Notes: generated from the sequence alone by a model not told the origin. Counted from the first letter of the stretch, positions 16,217 through 25,118 are shown. The stretch: 64,000 bases of DNA from CALEUX01 sp964608615 (GCA_964608615.1 CAZSQG010000001.1:52097-116096), one strand, 5' to 3'. A program made the numbers and translations.

Positions 16217-17767
16217 TTAAATTGGGAATTCAAATTCATTGTTGTAAAGAAATTCGCAAACCTTATGTATCTCTTCATACTTAGGGGTATCCTCGATGAA
16301 TACCGGAACAATTGCCCGCAGCTGGTTGTACACTTTCAAAGTGTGTTCCGACAATTTATCGGCCACCTTTAAATAGTCCACCGCCTGAAGCAGCGCAATC
16401 ATTTCAATGGCTTGTACCTGATAGGCGTTGTCTATCACTGTTTTAGTGGCAAGGGCAGAGTTCGTTCCCATGCTCACAATGTCCTGGTTGTCGTTATTGG
16501 TGGTGATACTGTGCACGTACATTGAGTTGGACAGCATTTGGTTTTCGGCCACCGTGGAAGTGGCTGTAAACTGAACTCCTTGCATACCCATGTTTAGTCC
16601 CAAACGGCCCAAATTAACAAACGGCGGAAGTATACCATTTATCTTTGGATTGAACAAAAAGGCCAATTGCCGCTCCGACAGCATCGACATCTTTGTGACG
16701 GCCAGCTTTAACTTATCCATCTCCAACGAAATGTAATCGCCATGGAAATTACCGCCATGAAACACGTTTTCCCTCACGTGGTCGATGATTGGATTGTCGC
16801 TCACCGAATTGATTTCATTTACAATAACTTCCTGCGCATTTTCAATGGTGTCGTAAATTGGTCCTAAAATCTGAGTCACACAACGCAATGAATAATATTC
16901 CTGTACTTTTTTGCTAAACTCAATGGTATCGTGGTCTTTGGAGTGGTTGTAGAAATAATCTTCGCGACGCAAAATCGACTGACTAGAGCTTAAGATCTCG
17001 GTCATCCGTTCGGCAATAAGGCGCTGGCCGCGATGTTTTTTAACGCCATTCAGCTCCTTGGAAAAATAATCGTCAAAGGCGCCAACCATTTCATTCAGCA
17101 GCGATGAGGCACAAACCGACCATCCCAGCAATTGCTTTGATTTAATGATGTTAATTGCACCAATGCCCGTCATTACTGATGTTCCATTAATCAGCGACAA
17201 ACCTTCTCTTGATTTAACCTCTATAGGTTTTAAGCCAAGTTGCTTGAACACCTCTTGGGTTTTGCGCAACTCACCTTTGTAAGTAACCAAACCCTCGCCA
17301 ATTAAGGCAAGTGCCATGTGCGAAAGTTGCACCAAATCGCCACTGGCACCAACGCCACCATGTTTTGGGATAAATGGATAGACCTCCTTGTTTATTAATT
17401 CTTTTAGCAAAAAGATGGTTGATGGGTGAATGCCGGAGTATCCTTTCGAAATGGCACATAAACGCACAAGCATCGACGATTTAACGTATAAATCCTCTAG
17501 TTTATCACCAGCGCCGGCACAGTGACTTCTAATCAAATTGTATTGTAAACTAATTTGGTCGCCTTCGTCAATTTTATATTGAGCCATGGGTCCAAAGCCT
17601 GTGTTTACGCCATAAATTATCTTTTCTTTGGCAAATTTGCATAAAAAATTGTGCGAAGCCTCAACATGTTTAACGCTCTCTTCGCTAATTTCTATTGATT
17701 CTCCGTGTAAAACGATTGCATCTAAATCGTCAAGTGATATGTCCTTAAATGAGTTAATCTGTTTCAT
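16217..17767 (-). CDS. Tyrosine ammonia-lyase (HAL/PAL family)
   Basis: 516-residue MIO-dependent aromatic ammonia-lyase, slightly over the usual 500. The Ala141-Ser142-Gly143 triplet that cyclises to MIO lies in GGVGASGDLVQLSHM. The catalytic Tyr52 is in IYGVNTGFGPM, and NGTSVMTGIG and QDIVSMGTNSA blocks are present. Position 81-82 is Ser-His as in HutH, but the sequence matches what I recall of the Flavobacterium johnsoniae tyrosine ammonia-lyase throughout (QYNLIRSH, HGGNFHGDYISLEMDKLK). It should convert tyrosine to 4-coumarate, the flexirubin starter unit. No other hut genes are nearby, which argues against histidine degradation. A structured leader precedes it. Confidence 0.88.
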   Translation of the reverse strand: MKQINSFKDISLDDLDAIVLHGESIEISEESVKHVEASHNFLCKFAKEKIIYGVNTGFGPMAQYKIDEGDQISLQYNLIRSHCAGAGDKLEDLYVKSSMLVRLCAISKGYSGIHPSTIFLLKELINKEVYPFIPKHGGVGASGDLVQLSHMALALIGEGLVTYKGELRKTQEVFKQLGLKPIEVKSREGLSLINGTSVMTGIGAINIIKSKQLLGWSVCASSLLNEMVGAFDDYFSKELNGVKKHRGQRLIAERMTEILSSSQSILRREDYFYNHSKDHDTIEFSKKVQEYYSLRCVTQILGPIYDTIENAQEVIVNEINSVSDNPIIDHVRENVFHGGNFHGDYISLEMDKLKLAVTKMSMLSERQLAFLFNPKINGILPPFVNLGRLGLNMGMQGVQFTATSTVAENQMLSNSMYVHSITTNNDNQDIVSMGTNSALATKTVIDNAYQVQAIEMIALLQAVDYLKVADKLSEHTLKVYNQLRAIVPVFIEDTPKYEEIHKVCEFLYNNEFEFPI

Positions 17768-17901
17768 CTGTTTATAATTTGTTTTATATCGTTAGATAGC
17801 CCCCCGTCTTTCAGTCGGGACAGGTAGTCCTGATCTATCGGGAGAACTCGCCAGATAATCACTCTCCTGTGTAAGGAAGGTTTACTTATGGCTCGTTTCA
17901 T
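17768..17901 (-). promoter_or_regulatory. Structured 5' leader element, copy 1 (upstream of ammonia-lyase gene)
   Basis: On the minus strand this 134-nt stretch ends exactly at the ATG of the ammonia-lyase gene. It is homologous to 26153-26309, which ends at the ATG of darA. Shared blocks in transcript order: ATGAAACGA(G/A)CCAT(A/G)AG, GTAAACC, TGATTATCTGGCGAGTT, then a variable hairpin, then CTACCTGTCCCGACTGAAAG followed by ACGGG and GGCTAT. The AT-rich tail AAAACAAATT next to the start codon is shared too. Hairpins: TCCCGAT/ATCAGGA (imperfect) and CCCG-loop-CGGG. This fits a cis-regulatory RNA or a shared leader; a mobile palindromic repeat is the alternative. Confidence 0.65.
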
Positions 17902-17956
17902 TTCTTCTAGTTATTTCAACTTCCTGATGTGCTACTTAAAATTTGTAATCCTGATG

Positions 17957-19021
17957 TTATAGGTTTTCATTAGACGAATTATTGTCACTGATAAGGATAA
18001 GACTATGCTGAACGCCTTTAAAATGGTTGTATATGAGGATGTTTTTTTGTGCCCGATTTGAATTTTTGAAAATTATTTCGGGACAAATCATGTTATTTTT
18101 TATGATGTCGTGCGCGAGCTTCACCGCAAATGATGCCGAAGTTGGATATTCCCCAACCAAATTTTTATAGGTATAAATGGTTTGGGAACTAAATAAACTG
18201 CTTATAAAATTGGTGTACCAATGGTCGGTTCTAATGTCACCATTCAAGCCAACAATCACACCGTCAATGTCGTTGGTCACTAATCCATTTCGCTGAAGCA
18301 AGTTGTTGCACAAATCATGCAATTCACTTCCTTCGGGATAGGTGATGGCATCCACATCTCTGATGCAAATGCTACCGTTTTCAGGTTGTGAAGATAAAAC
18401 AAACATTACAGCACCCTCGCCACAAACGGTTCCTTCAGTATTGGAATGGATGAGTTCATTTGAACGGCCTTCAACCTTTTTGTATTGATTGGCCGATTGC
18501 TCAATGTTGTAGTTGTAATCCGAAATCTCCTCAACGCTCCCAACCAGCAGCACGTTTGCACTGCCATCCTGCAAAAGCATTTGGGCATCAATCAAAGCAT
18601 TTTCGAAGGATAACCCTTTGTTTACATGGGTGATGTTGTAATTGGTGTTACCAGTAATCAGAGCCAAATGCCCTGATACAGCATTGGGGGTGCTCTGCAT
18701 AAAATTGGTGGGCGTTAAGGTTCCCTCATCATAATCCACGATCTGATTCAGAAATTTGATGCAGTCTTCAAGTCCGCCTTCGGAGGTGCCAATGATAATG
18801 CCATCAACTTTACCATATTTGTCCAACAGTGGGAGGCCGCAGCCAATACCCATCCGTAAAGCTTTCCCCATTCGTCGCAATTGACCGGGCTTAATGATGC
18901 CGTCGTAACTGGGTTCAATGCACGACAGCTTGTTACCAATATAAGTTTTAACATCGTACCAGTAGCTATGATTATTATAGGTATCCTGCGGGGAAATGGA
19001 TAGTATATCTTTAATAAACAT
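17957..19021 (-). CDS. Ketosynthase-like chain-length-factor protein lacking the catalytic Cys, module 2
   Basis: About 354 residues, a paralogue of the protein at 55-1068: both have the GQLRRMGKALRMG-like segment, FLNQIVDYDE and FMQSTPNAVSGHLAL. At the nucleophile elbow the sequence is NKGLSFENAL with no Cys, and the usual GH of GHTLG is GE (LVGEYPTSASFAV). It is thus a non-condensing partner for the KS encoded immediately upstream. The ATG at 19021 begins 1 bp after the KS stop. An upstream TTG inside the KS gene is less likely. Confidence 0.8.
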   Translation of the reverse strand: MFIKDILSISPQDTYNNHSYWYDVKTYIGNKLSCIEPSYDGIIKPGQLRRMGKALRMGIGCGLPLLDKYGKVDGIIIGTSEGGLEDCIKFLNQIVDYDEGTLTPTNFMQSTPNAVSGHLALITGNTNYNITHVNKGLSFENALIDAQMLLQDGSANVLLVGSVEEISDYNYNIEQSANQYKKVEGRSNELIHSNTEGTVCGEGAVMFVLSSQPENGSICIRDVDAITYPEGSELHDLCNNLLQRNGLVTNDIDGVIVGLNGDIRTDHWYTNFISSLFSSQTIYTYKNLVGEYPTSASFAVKLAHDIIKNNMICPEIIFKNSNRAQKNILIYNHFKGVQHSLILISDNNSSNENL

Positions 19022-19022
19022 A

Positions 19023-20213
19023 TTACGCTTTTTCAAAGATTAATGAGGTGCAATTGCCGCTGAAACCATAGGAGTTCGACATCACATAACGAACATTTTT
19101 TTTGTGAACAACTTCCGTAATTGGCAGAACATTTAAATCGCCAATGGGGGTTTTAAAATTTAGATTTGGATAAAAATCGCCTTCGATCAGACTGAAAACT
19201 GAATAAATGGCTTCTACAGCACCGGCGGCACCAAGCGTATGACCGATGTATGATTTTGTGGAACTAAACGGTGGAATTGTTTCAAAGATAGTTTTAAACC
19301 CGGTAAGTTCTATCAAATCGTTGTTCTGAGTTCCAGTTCCGTGGGCATTGATGTAATCGATGTCAGCCGGTGAAATACCGGCTGCCTCTAGGGCTTTGTT
19401 GATGGCAATGGTAATACCTTTGGCATCATCCGACATGGACGATGGATGGTAGGCATCGTTTGAGTTACCGCAACCGGCCACTTTTGCATAACAATTCTTT
19501 TTGGCAACAACATTAGCCGCCTCAAGCACGAGGCAACCGGCAGCTTCACCCAAATTCAGGCCTTTCCGGTTTTCATCAAAAGGGGTGCATTTATCGTTGG
19601 AAAGAATTTGCAAGGAGTTAAACCCGTTTACGGTGTATTTCGATAGGCTATCTACACCTCCAACAATGGCTCGGGTTGCGCGCCCAGCCTTAATTAAACG
19701 GGTGCCATAAGCAATGGCATTGGCCGATGAGGAGCAGGCCGTGTTGATAACATTCACCAATCCCTTGATCCTGTATTTTTTGCAAATTTGTTGAGCGTGT
19801 GCTGAGCCACTGTATGACTCCAGAAACTCGGTTGTATTGGATTTCAGATTTGAGTCGTCGTAAAGTTGATTGGTCAGGCACATACCGCCAACAGTGCTGG
19901 CCGATATGAAAGCTGTTTTATTTGAAGAAACTTCCTCGCGGGATAATCCTGCATCATTAATGGCTTCATTAAATGCCATCAACGCCAGCAAATCGGTTCG
20001 GGTTAATCCTGTTAAGCCATTAATATCTACCATTGACAAAAGAGCGGCATTGTCCATATCAACTTCACCAAAAATAAAATCCGAAGCATACTTGGATTGA
20101 AAAATAACTGGTTTCTTCAGTCCTGATTTGCTCTCAGCGAGGGATGTTAAATTTTCGTGCTTGTTGTTACCTATGGGCGTAATGCAACCCATGCCAGTAA
20201 TAAATACCTCCAA
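19023..20213 (-). CDS. Beta-ketoacyl-ACP synthase (FabF-like), module 2
   Basis: 396 residues with a complete triad: Cys160 in NTACSSSANAIAYG, His291 in NAHGTGTQNND and His324 in YIGHTLGAAG. The N-terminus EVFITGMGCITPIG demands a start at the TTG at 20213; no ATG lies between the ACP stop and this point. It is very similar in motif spacing to the KS at 1072-2268 (Cys160 in both). It forms an ACP-KS-CLF trio with its neighbours. It may supply the chain used by DarB/DarA, since it is encoded just after the dar genes and exporter, but this is inference. Confidence 0.88.
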   Translation of the reverse strand: MEVFITGMGCITPIGNNKHENLTSLAESKSGLKKPVIFQSKYASDFIFGEVDMDNAALLSMVDINGLTGLTRTDLLALMAFNEAINDAGLSREEVSSNKTAFISASTVGGMCLTNQLYDDSNLKSNTTEFLESYSGSAHAQQICKKYRIKGLVNVINTACSSSANAIAYGTRLIKAGRATRAIVGGVDSLSKYTVNGFNSLQILSNDKCTPFDENRKGLNLGEAAGCLVLEAANVVAKKNCYAKVAGCGNSNDAYHPSSMSDDAKGITIAINKALEAAGISPADIDYINAHGTGTQNNDLIELTGFKTIFETIPPFSSTKSYIGHTLGAAGAVEAIYSVFSLIEGDFYPNLNFKTPIGDLNVLPITEVVHKKNVRYVMSNSYGFSGNCTSLIFEKA

Positions 20214-20231
20214 TTGAGCCAGTATTATTTG

Positions 20232-20492
20232 TTATTTTTTATTTTGGATAATAAAATCGGCCATGCTCTCAATGTTTACCAGAATTTTACGACCATCGGC
20301 CGGATTGGTAATTTTTATGCCATACTCGCGTTCAAGCATTACAATTAATTCCAAGGAATCAATTGAATCCAGTTCAAGGCCAGTTCCGAACAATGGCATG
20401 TCGTCGGCAATTTCTTCCGGCTTATATTCCAATATATTAAGGTAACTAACCAAATGAGCTTTTAATTCCTTTTTTAAAATTTCTTTATCCAT
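20232..20492 (-). CDS. Acyl carrier protein, module 2
   Basis: 86 residues. The pantetheine Ser is in LELDSIDSLELIVMLE, followed by REYGIKI. It resembles the ACP at 2275-2532 in length and pattern (LFGTGLELDSID against LFGDGLGLDSID). It lies 4 bp after the ABC permease gene and 18 bp before the TTG start of the KS gene, so it is cotranscribed with both. Confidence 0.9.
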   Translation of the reverse strand: MDKEILKKELKAHLVSYLNILEYKPEEIADDMPLFGTGLELDSIDSLELIVMLEREYGIKITNPADGRKILVNIESMADFIIQNKK

Positions 20493-20496
20493 CTAT

Positions 20497-21765
20497 TTAT
20501 ATAAGTTTGTCTTGTTTCAATTTTACGAACGTAATAATTTGGCAAAATAAAGCAAAAATTACCAAAATATAAAGCGGCTTGAACAGATTGGCCCATCCGC
20601 CGCCACGCAGGAAAAGCACATAAAAAGCCTCAATACACCAATGCAATGGCGAAAACTGGCTGATGACCTTCATGTATTCGGGCATTACAAAGGTTGGCAC
20701 CCAAACGCCACCAATGGCTGCAAATATAATGATGGAGATGGCCCCAAAACCGTTGGATTGCTCCTGAGTTCTTGAAACTGAGCCAAGCATCAGGGAGTAA
20801 CTTACAGCAGTAAAAGCACTTACAAAAACCACGGCCGTAATACCCAAAGCATTGGCAGGCATTGACAAGGGTGGCAGGTTTAAAAAAGGAAACACAAACG
20901 CACCCACGCTGAAAATAAATAGTACTTGCAGCACGCCAACAGTAACATAAACAATTTGTTTGCTAGCCATGATTAATCCAAAATGTGTTGGCATGGCTTT
21001 GAGACGCATGAAACTACCAGTTGATCGCTCCTTAACAATATTGGCACCAAGAGAAATAACCATAAAAAACATGGCAAATATTGTCCAGGCGGGTACATTG
21101 TGTTGCGTGCTGTTGGGCAATTGAAAAGCCTCTCCATCCACATGGCGTTCAATTTGAATCCGGTTTTTAAAGATACCTTGCTCCACTTCCGGCGGAATGC
21201 CTGCGTAACCCATTTCAATGTAAATACCTTCGAGCATTTGCGATATTTCAATAACATTCAGGTGGGTATAAATCACGCTGATGATGGAATAGACGTAGTT
21301 ATCCTGCAATGCTGGATCATTAAAAAACTTGATAAAAGGCAAATTGATCTCCTTAAACTGTTTGCTCTCCTGCAACCCTAAATTGGCCATTATCATTTGA
21401 CTGAACTGAGTTGATTTCAACTCAATTTTCTCGGAGAAATCGGTAGAAATAAACAATGCTGTCAGTGAGTTTCCATTGGTAACTTCTTTTTGAAGTTGAA
21501 GCGGATCGGAATATTCTTTTTCAACCACATCAAACATGCCGCTGGTCAGAAGCATTTCGGATAGTTTTTTGCCAAGTTCACCCTCATCGTTGTTTGTAAT
21601 TATCAGCGATATCTTATTCTCATTAACAACCTTAAAGGCACTGTCTTGTATGATGGTGATGACAAACACGAGCAGCAGCGGCATCAAAAACATCAGCGAC
21701 AAACCCACTTTGTCGTTAAAGAGAAGGTAAAATTCTTTGCGTATGGATATCCATGGTTTATACAT
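20497..21765 (-). CDS. ABC-2 type transporter permease
   Basis: 422 residues. One N-terminal membrane helix (about 20-40) is followed by a large extracytoplasmic domain to about residue 225, then a group of five C-terminal helices, which is the ABC-2 (MdrB/YhhJ-like) layout. ARTxEQ-like and GANIVKERSTGSFMRLKAMP motifs are typical of the family. It overlaps the ATPase gene by 8 bp, so the two form one exporter. In this cluster it likely moves the pigment or a lipid precursor across the inner membrane. Confidence 0.88.
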   Translation of the reverse strand: MYKPWISIRKEFYLLFNDKVGLSLMFLMPLLLVFVITIIQDSAFKVVNENKISLIITNNDEGELGKKLSEMLLTSGMFDVVEKEYSDPLQLQKEVTNGNSLTALFISTDFSEKIELKSTQFSQMIMANLGLQESKQFKEINLPFIKFFNDPALQDNYVYSIISVIYTHLNVIEISQMLEGIYIEMGYAGIPPEVEQGIFKNRIQIERHVDGEAFQLPNSTQHNVPAWTIFAMFFMVISLGANIVKERSTGSFMRLKAMPTHFGLIMASKQIVYVTVGVLQVLFIFSVGAFVFPFLNLPPLSMPANALGITAVVFVSAFTAVSYSLMLGSVSRTQEQSNGFGAISIIIFAAIGGVWVPTFVMPEYMKVISQFSPLHWCIEAFYVLFLRGGGWANLFKPLYILVIFALFCQIITFVKLKQDKLI

Positions 21766-22510
21766 TGTCCCTGAACGCTTTTCCGGTTAATTTGATGAGC
21801 AACTGGGTTAAGTTTTGAACTTTGTTATCGGATAAAAGAGTGCTGATTTGATCGAGCGCAATCAGTTTTCCGTAATCAATTATTGCAATTCTGTTGCAAA
21901 GTTGTTCAGCCTCCTCCAAATGATGCGATGTGTAAATGATGGAGGTGCCATTTGCATTGATGGTATTCAAAAAATCGAGAATGGCATTTCGACTTTGGAT
22001 GTCAACGCCAACAGTTGGCTCATCCAAAAAGAGAATGTCAGGCTGGTGAATTACTCCAATGATGAGGTTCAAACGGCGTTTCATCCCGCCCGAAAATGCT
22101 TTAACTTTTTTGTTAGCTACATTGCTCAGTCCGAGCAGTTCAAAAAGATGATCGGTGCGCTCCTGAATTTGTTCTCTGCTTAAATTATACAACGCTCCAA
22201 AGTATTCAACGTTATGAAAGGCAGTAAGTTCTTCATACATCGCCAAATCTTGAGGCACAAAACCGATTCGCTTTTTAATTTCGGTAAATCGGATTAATTC
22301 ACCCTTGTGGTAAAACTTAACGGAGCCATGGCGGTAAGGTAAAATATGGCACATGATGGAAATAAGGGTGGTTTTGCCTGCACCATTAGGCCCGAATATG
22401 CCAAACTTTTCACCAACTTTAATCTCCAGTGAAACTTTTTTTAAACTCTCCTCTTTGGCCGATGGGTATTTCTTGCTTAGTTGGTCAATTGAAATAAGAA
22501 TATTGCTCAT
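21758..22510 (-). CDS. ABC transporter ATP-binding protein
   Basis: 250 residues. Walker A GPNGAGKTT, Q-loop VPQDLAMYEEL, signature SGGMKRRLNL, Walker B ILFLDEPTVGVD and a His switch in IIYTSHHLEEAE are all present, so it is an active ATPase of the drug/antibiotic exporter (CcmA-like) group. It partners the permease encoded by the overlapping downstream gene. Its start is 1 bp from the stop of the BtrH-like gene. Confidence 0.92.
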   Translation of the reverse strand: MSNILISIDQLSKKYPSAKEESLKKVSLEIKVGEKFGIFGPNGAGKTTLISIMCHILPYRHGSVKFYHKGELIRFTEIKKRIGFVPQDLAMYEELTAFHNVEYFGALYNLSREQIQERTDHLFELLGLSNVANKKVKAFSGGMKRRLNLIIGVIHQPDILFLDEPTVGVDIQSRNAILDFLNTINANGTSIIYTSHHLEEAEQLCNRIAIIDYGKLIALDQISTLLSDNKVQNLTQLLIKLTGKAFRDNV

Positions 22511-22511
22511 T

Positions 22512-23528
22512 CTAAGCTTTTAGGTTAAGTTTTGAAAGCTTTTTAAAGGCGCTTTTTTCAACTTCATAGATCTCAAAAAGCAAATCTGAAATTTCATTGA
22601 AGTGATGCTGTTCGGTGGTTCTGCCTTTAAATACCCCGGCCATTTTCACAGCCGAACTGCGCCACATGTCGCCAGCTTTGGTAAATTCATCTGACACATC
22701 AGACAAAGCAGTGTTGTTAAATATTTCGGCCGATTGTTGTAAAAACGCGGCATATAAAAACCGAAAACCACCGCCGCCTGTTCCAATCTCCTCCTGCATT
22801 CTTACAATGTGGCCCAAGTATTTTCCTGCTTTGCGAATGCCAAGATCATCTCGCCACTTGTGGATTTTTTTACCGGTATATTTAATGCCTCTCACGCCTC
22901 CAAAATTTCCGGGAATGTGAAGCATGTCGCGCACATTTCGGTTTATGCCCTTGATGATGGCTTTTTTTATCAGGGTATCATCCACAACGCCAACATTTTT
23001 AATATAATATAAATGACCTTTGGGGGCATATATACCTTTGGCGTATCGGCATTTCATTAATTCAGTAGCACTTAGTTCTGTTGGTGCTTCCATAATGGTA
23101 TCACTGATTTTGTAGTTGCCGTTTTCTTTGCCGTAAACAACAATATTGTGGGCATTAAAGTGGAACCGATATTCAAGCGGTAAGTAGGACAAATTGAAAA
23201 CACCGACCTGACAACCAACATTAATATTATTCTCCAATAAATCATCAAGGTACTCCTGGGCCTTTGTTTCACTGCGGAAACGTTTGGAGTCAAATTCGAT
23301 GTTTAGGTATTTGCAGCTTTGCTTGAATATTCGCCCAGGCATGGTTCTGAAAGATATAGCCGGGGCATTGTTCAGTTTTAGAAACGGGATGTGACAGTAA
23401 AACAAACCCGACCCAATTCCAAAAGCCAAGGGTTCATTAATAAAGTCTATGCCATTGGATTTAAGAAGCTTAACTACCACTCCATTTTCACAATGAGCCG
23501 ACTGTATATGCTCAAAACCATTCTGCAT
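22512..23528 (-). CDS. BtrH-like acyltransferase (BtrH N-terminal domain / DUF4872)
   Basis: 338 residues. The N-terminal half matches the butirosin biosynthesis protein H domain: AHCENGVVVKLLKSNGIDF, then EPLAFGIGSGLFYCHIPF. Candidate catalytic residues are Cys13, His127 (FNAHNIVVYG) and Asp143 (YKISDTIMEAP), a papain-like order. The C-terminal half is a helical DUF4872-type region. BtrH transfers an acyl group from an ACP to an acceptor. Here, between the dar genes and the exporter, it is a candidate for the step that joins polyene acyl-ACP to the resorcinol hydroxyl. This role is inferred. Confidence 0.8.
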   Translation of the reverse strand: MQNGFEHIQSAHCENGVVVKLLKSNGIDFINEPLAFGIGSGLFYCHIPFLKLNNAPAISFRTMPGRIFKQSCKYLNIEFDSKRFRSETKAQEYLDDLLENNINVGCQVGVFNLSYLPLEYRFHFNAHNIVVYGKENGNYKISDTIMEAPTELSATELMKCRYAKGIYAPKGHLYYIKNVGVVDDTLIKKAIIKGINRNVRDMLHIPGNFGGVRGIKYTGKKIHKWRDDLGIRKAGKYLGHIVRMQEEIGTGGGGFRFLYAAFLQQSAEIFNNTALSDVSDEFTKAGDMWRSSAVKMAGVFKGRTTEQHHFNEISDLLFEIYEVEKSAFKKLSKLNLKA

Positions 23529-23926
23529 TACGCTTTGTAATTTTTAAGTTCTTCAACCCCCATGTTAAAAGCATCAGCATATTTCTTAAGCTTTTTATCG
23601 CTAAGCTTTGCAAAAACCGAAGGTTTAAAATGCTGTTTAATACATAATTTCCAGTAGCCGGTATAACTGCTCAGTATCGATAAGTCCATCCGATTTATAA
23701 ACATCAACACATAAATTGGACTTTTATCGCCGCTTTTAACCAAGCGTTGCGCTTCCTCAATATGATCGTTAACTTCTTCCCAAGCATTATCCAGAGCTGA
23801 TGATTTTACTTCCCAGCCGGTACTTAAGCCGGTACGATATTTTCCATCTTCGTCCTTAACGTAGTGTAATTCGCGGGTTATGTTATTTAAGGCACTGTAA
23901 TCCTGCGGCAATTCTTGTCGCTTCAT
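23528..23926 (-). CDS. Conserved small protein of unknown function
   Basis: 132 residues, soluble, largely helical, with no signal peptide. Features: SALDNAWEEVNDHIEEAQRL, a hydrophobic SPIYVLMFINRMDLSILSSY stretch and a basic C-terminus (LSDKKLKKYADAFNMGVEEL) that looks like a small helix-turn-helix. Its stop and the BtrH-like start share one base (TAATG), and it follows darB by 8 bp, so it is tightly tied to resorcinol assembly. I do not recognise a family with a known function. It could be an accessory subunit of DarB or of the BtrH-like enzyme. Confidence 0.75.
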   Translation of the reverse strand: MKRQELPQDYSALNNITRELHYVKDEDGKYRTGLSTGWEVKSSALDNAWEEVNDHIEEAQRLVKSGDKSPIYVLMFINRMDLSILSSYTGYWKLCIKQHFKPSVFAKLSDKKLKKYADAFNMGVEELKNYKA

Positions 23927-23934
23927 AGGCTAAA

Positions 23935-25074
23935 TTAACAAACAGTTAAATAACTAAAGGCATAAGAAAAGCGTGCACTTTCGGGTACAGCCAATAAAAT
24001 TTTATCACCTTTTTTCAATGTGCCGCCATTAAATAGCTCTTCTAACATTAAATAAACTGAGCCAGCACCAACATTTCCTTTTGTTTTTAGGTTCATGAAC
24101 CATCTTTCATAAGGTATGGGCATGCCGTTTTTCTCTAAAATCTCGTACACTTTTGGCTTAAAAAAGTAGCTTGAAATATGTGGTAACAAGTAATCAATAT
24201 CATCAACCTTAATGCCTTTGCTGTGCAATAAGTTACATAAAAACTCAAAGCCTCTTTCAATAATGTTTTCACTCAGTAATTTAACATCTTGCTTTAGGCT
24301 TAAGACCGAATTTTGCACAATTTCCTGCATCGACATATCCTGAAAGGCTACTATATTGCCATCGCTGTCCTTATCGGCACCCATATACATACAGGTTTCC
24401 AGCTCATTGGCAAATGAGCATATTTCAATCCACTCAACTTTTAGTGATAAACCAACCTCATTCTTTTTATCCTCAATTAAAAAGGCCCCAGCACCGTCAG
24501 ACAACATCCATCGTAAGAAATCCTTTTCAAAAGCGATGTATGTATTTTGCTCCATTCTCTTTAAATGCTCCACCTCTTCCTTAAAACTATTGGCCCGCAT
24601 CAAAGTTGAAAATCGCTCCGAACCACAGCAAACAACTTTTTTCTTTTCGTCGGCTTTTACTGATAAATAAGCATGTTTAAAAGATTGCATTGCAGAACAG
24701 CAAGCCCCTGAATTTGAAATGACTTCAATGCTGGATGCTTCTTTTAAGAGGCCATGAATCATTACGGCATGCGATGGTAATAGAATGTCGGGATTGGTTG
24801 TGCCACAGGCTAATAGCTCGATTTCGCCAATTTCATCAGGTGTGTCAAATAATTTTCTGATGGCAATGGCTGCCAATTCTGCATTGGAATGGGTTGCAAT
24901 ACCATTTTTATCCATTGCATAGTACCGTTGTTCGATGCCATTATTACGTAAAACAATATTTTTTGATTTTGATCTTCCCCCATTTATGAAACCTAAATAG
25001 TCTTCCATGTCACTGTTTGGGACCGGATTGTTAGGTAGAAAAGAGGAAATTCTGTTAATGTAAACGTCCGCCAT
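23935..25074 (-). CDS. darB: DarB-like ketosynthase III of dialkylresorcinol biosynthesis
   Basis: About 379 residues, FabH fold. The nucleophile is in SNSGACCSAMQSF (Cys125 by alignment with FabH AAC), the His in LLPHISSYF and the Asn in KTKGNVGAGSVYLML. The N-terminus DVYINRISSFLPNNPVPN and the GxxQRYYA motif are those of DarB/StlD-type enzymes. DarB condenses a 3-ketoacyl thioester with an unsaturated acyl partner to give a cyclohexanedione precursor. The ATG at 25074 is chosen over a TTG at 25083. It is paired with darA 175 bp upstream, as in known dar loci. Confidence 0.85.
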   Translation of the reverse strand: MADVYINRISSFLPNNPVPNSDMEDYLGFINGGRSKSKNIVLRNNGIEQRYYAMDKNGIATHSNAELAAIAIRKLFDTPDEIGEIELLACGTTNPDILLPSHAVMIHGLLKEASSIEVISNSGACCSAMQSFKHAYLSVKADEKKKVVCCGSERFSTLMRANSFKEEVEHLKRMEQNTYIAFEKDFLRWMLSDGAGAFLIEDKKNEVGLSLKVEWIEICSFANELETCMYMGADKDSDGNIVAFQDMSMQEIVQNSVLSLKQDVKLLSENIIERGFEFLCNLLHSKGIKVDDIDYLLPHISSYFFKPKVYEILEKNGMPIPYERWFMNLKTKGNVGAGSVYLMLEELFNGGTLKKGDKILLAVPESARFSYAFSYLTVC

Positions 25075-25118
25075 AGTTTGCAATCAATTTTATTTTTGAG
25101 GATTCCTTTTAAAAAAGG

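Noticed and set aside
16217..17767. Histidine ammonia-lyase (HutH) for histidine degradation
   Set aside because: Ser-His at the selectivity position is HutH-like, but there is no hutU/hutI nearby, the gene sits in a pigment cluster, and the sequence follows the Flavobacterium tyrosine ammonia-lyase.
17764..17901. A 45-codon open frame within leader copy 1 that ends at TGA overlapping the TAL start codon (ATGA)
   Set aside because: The homologous frame in leader copy 2 stops after 20 codons, and the conservation follows RNA stems, not codons; a leader peptide is therefore unlikely.
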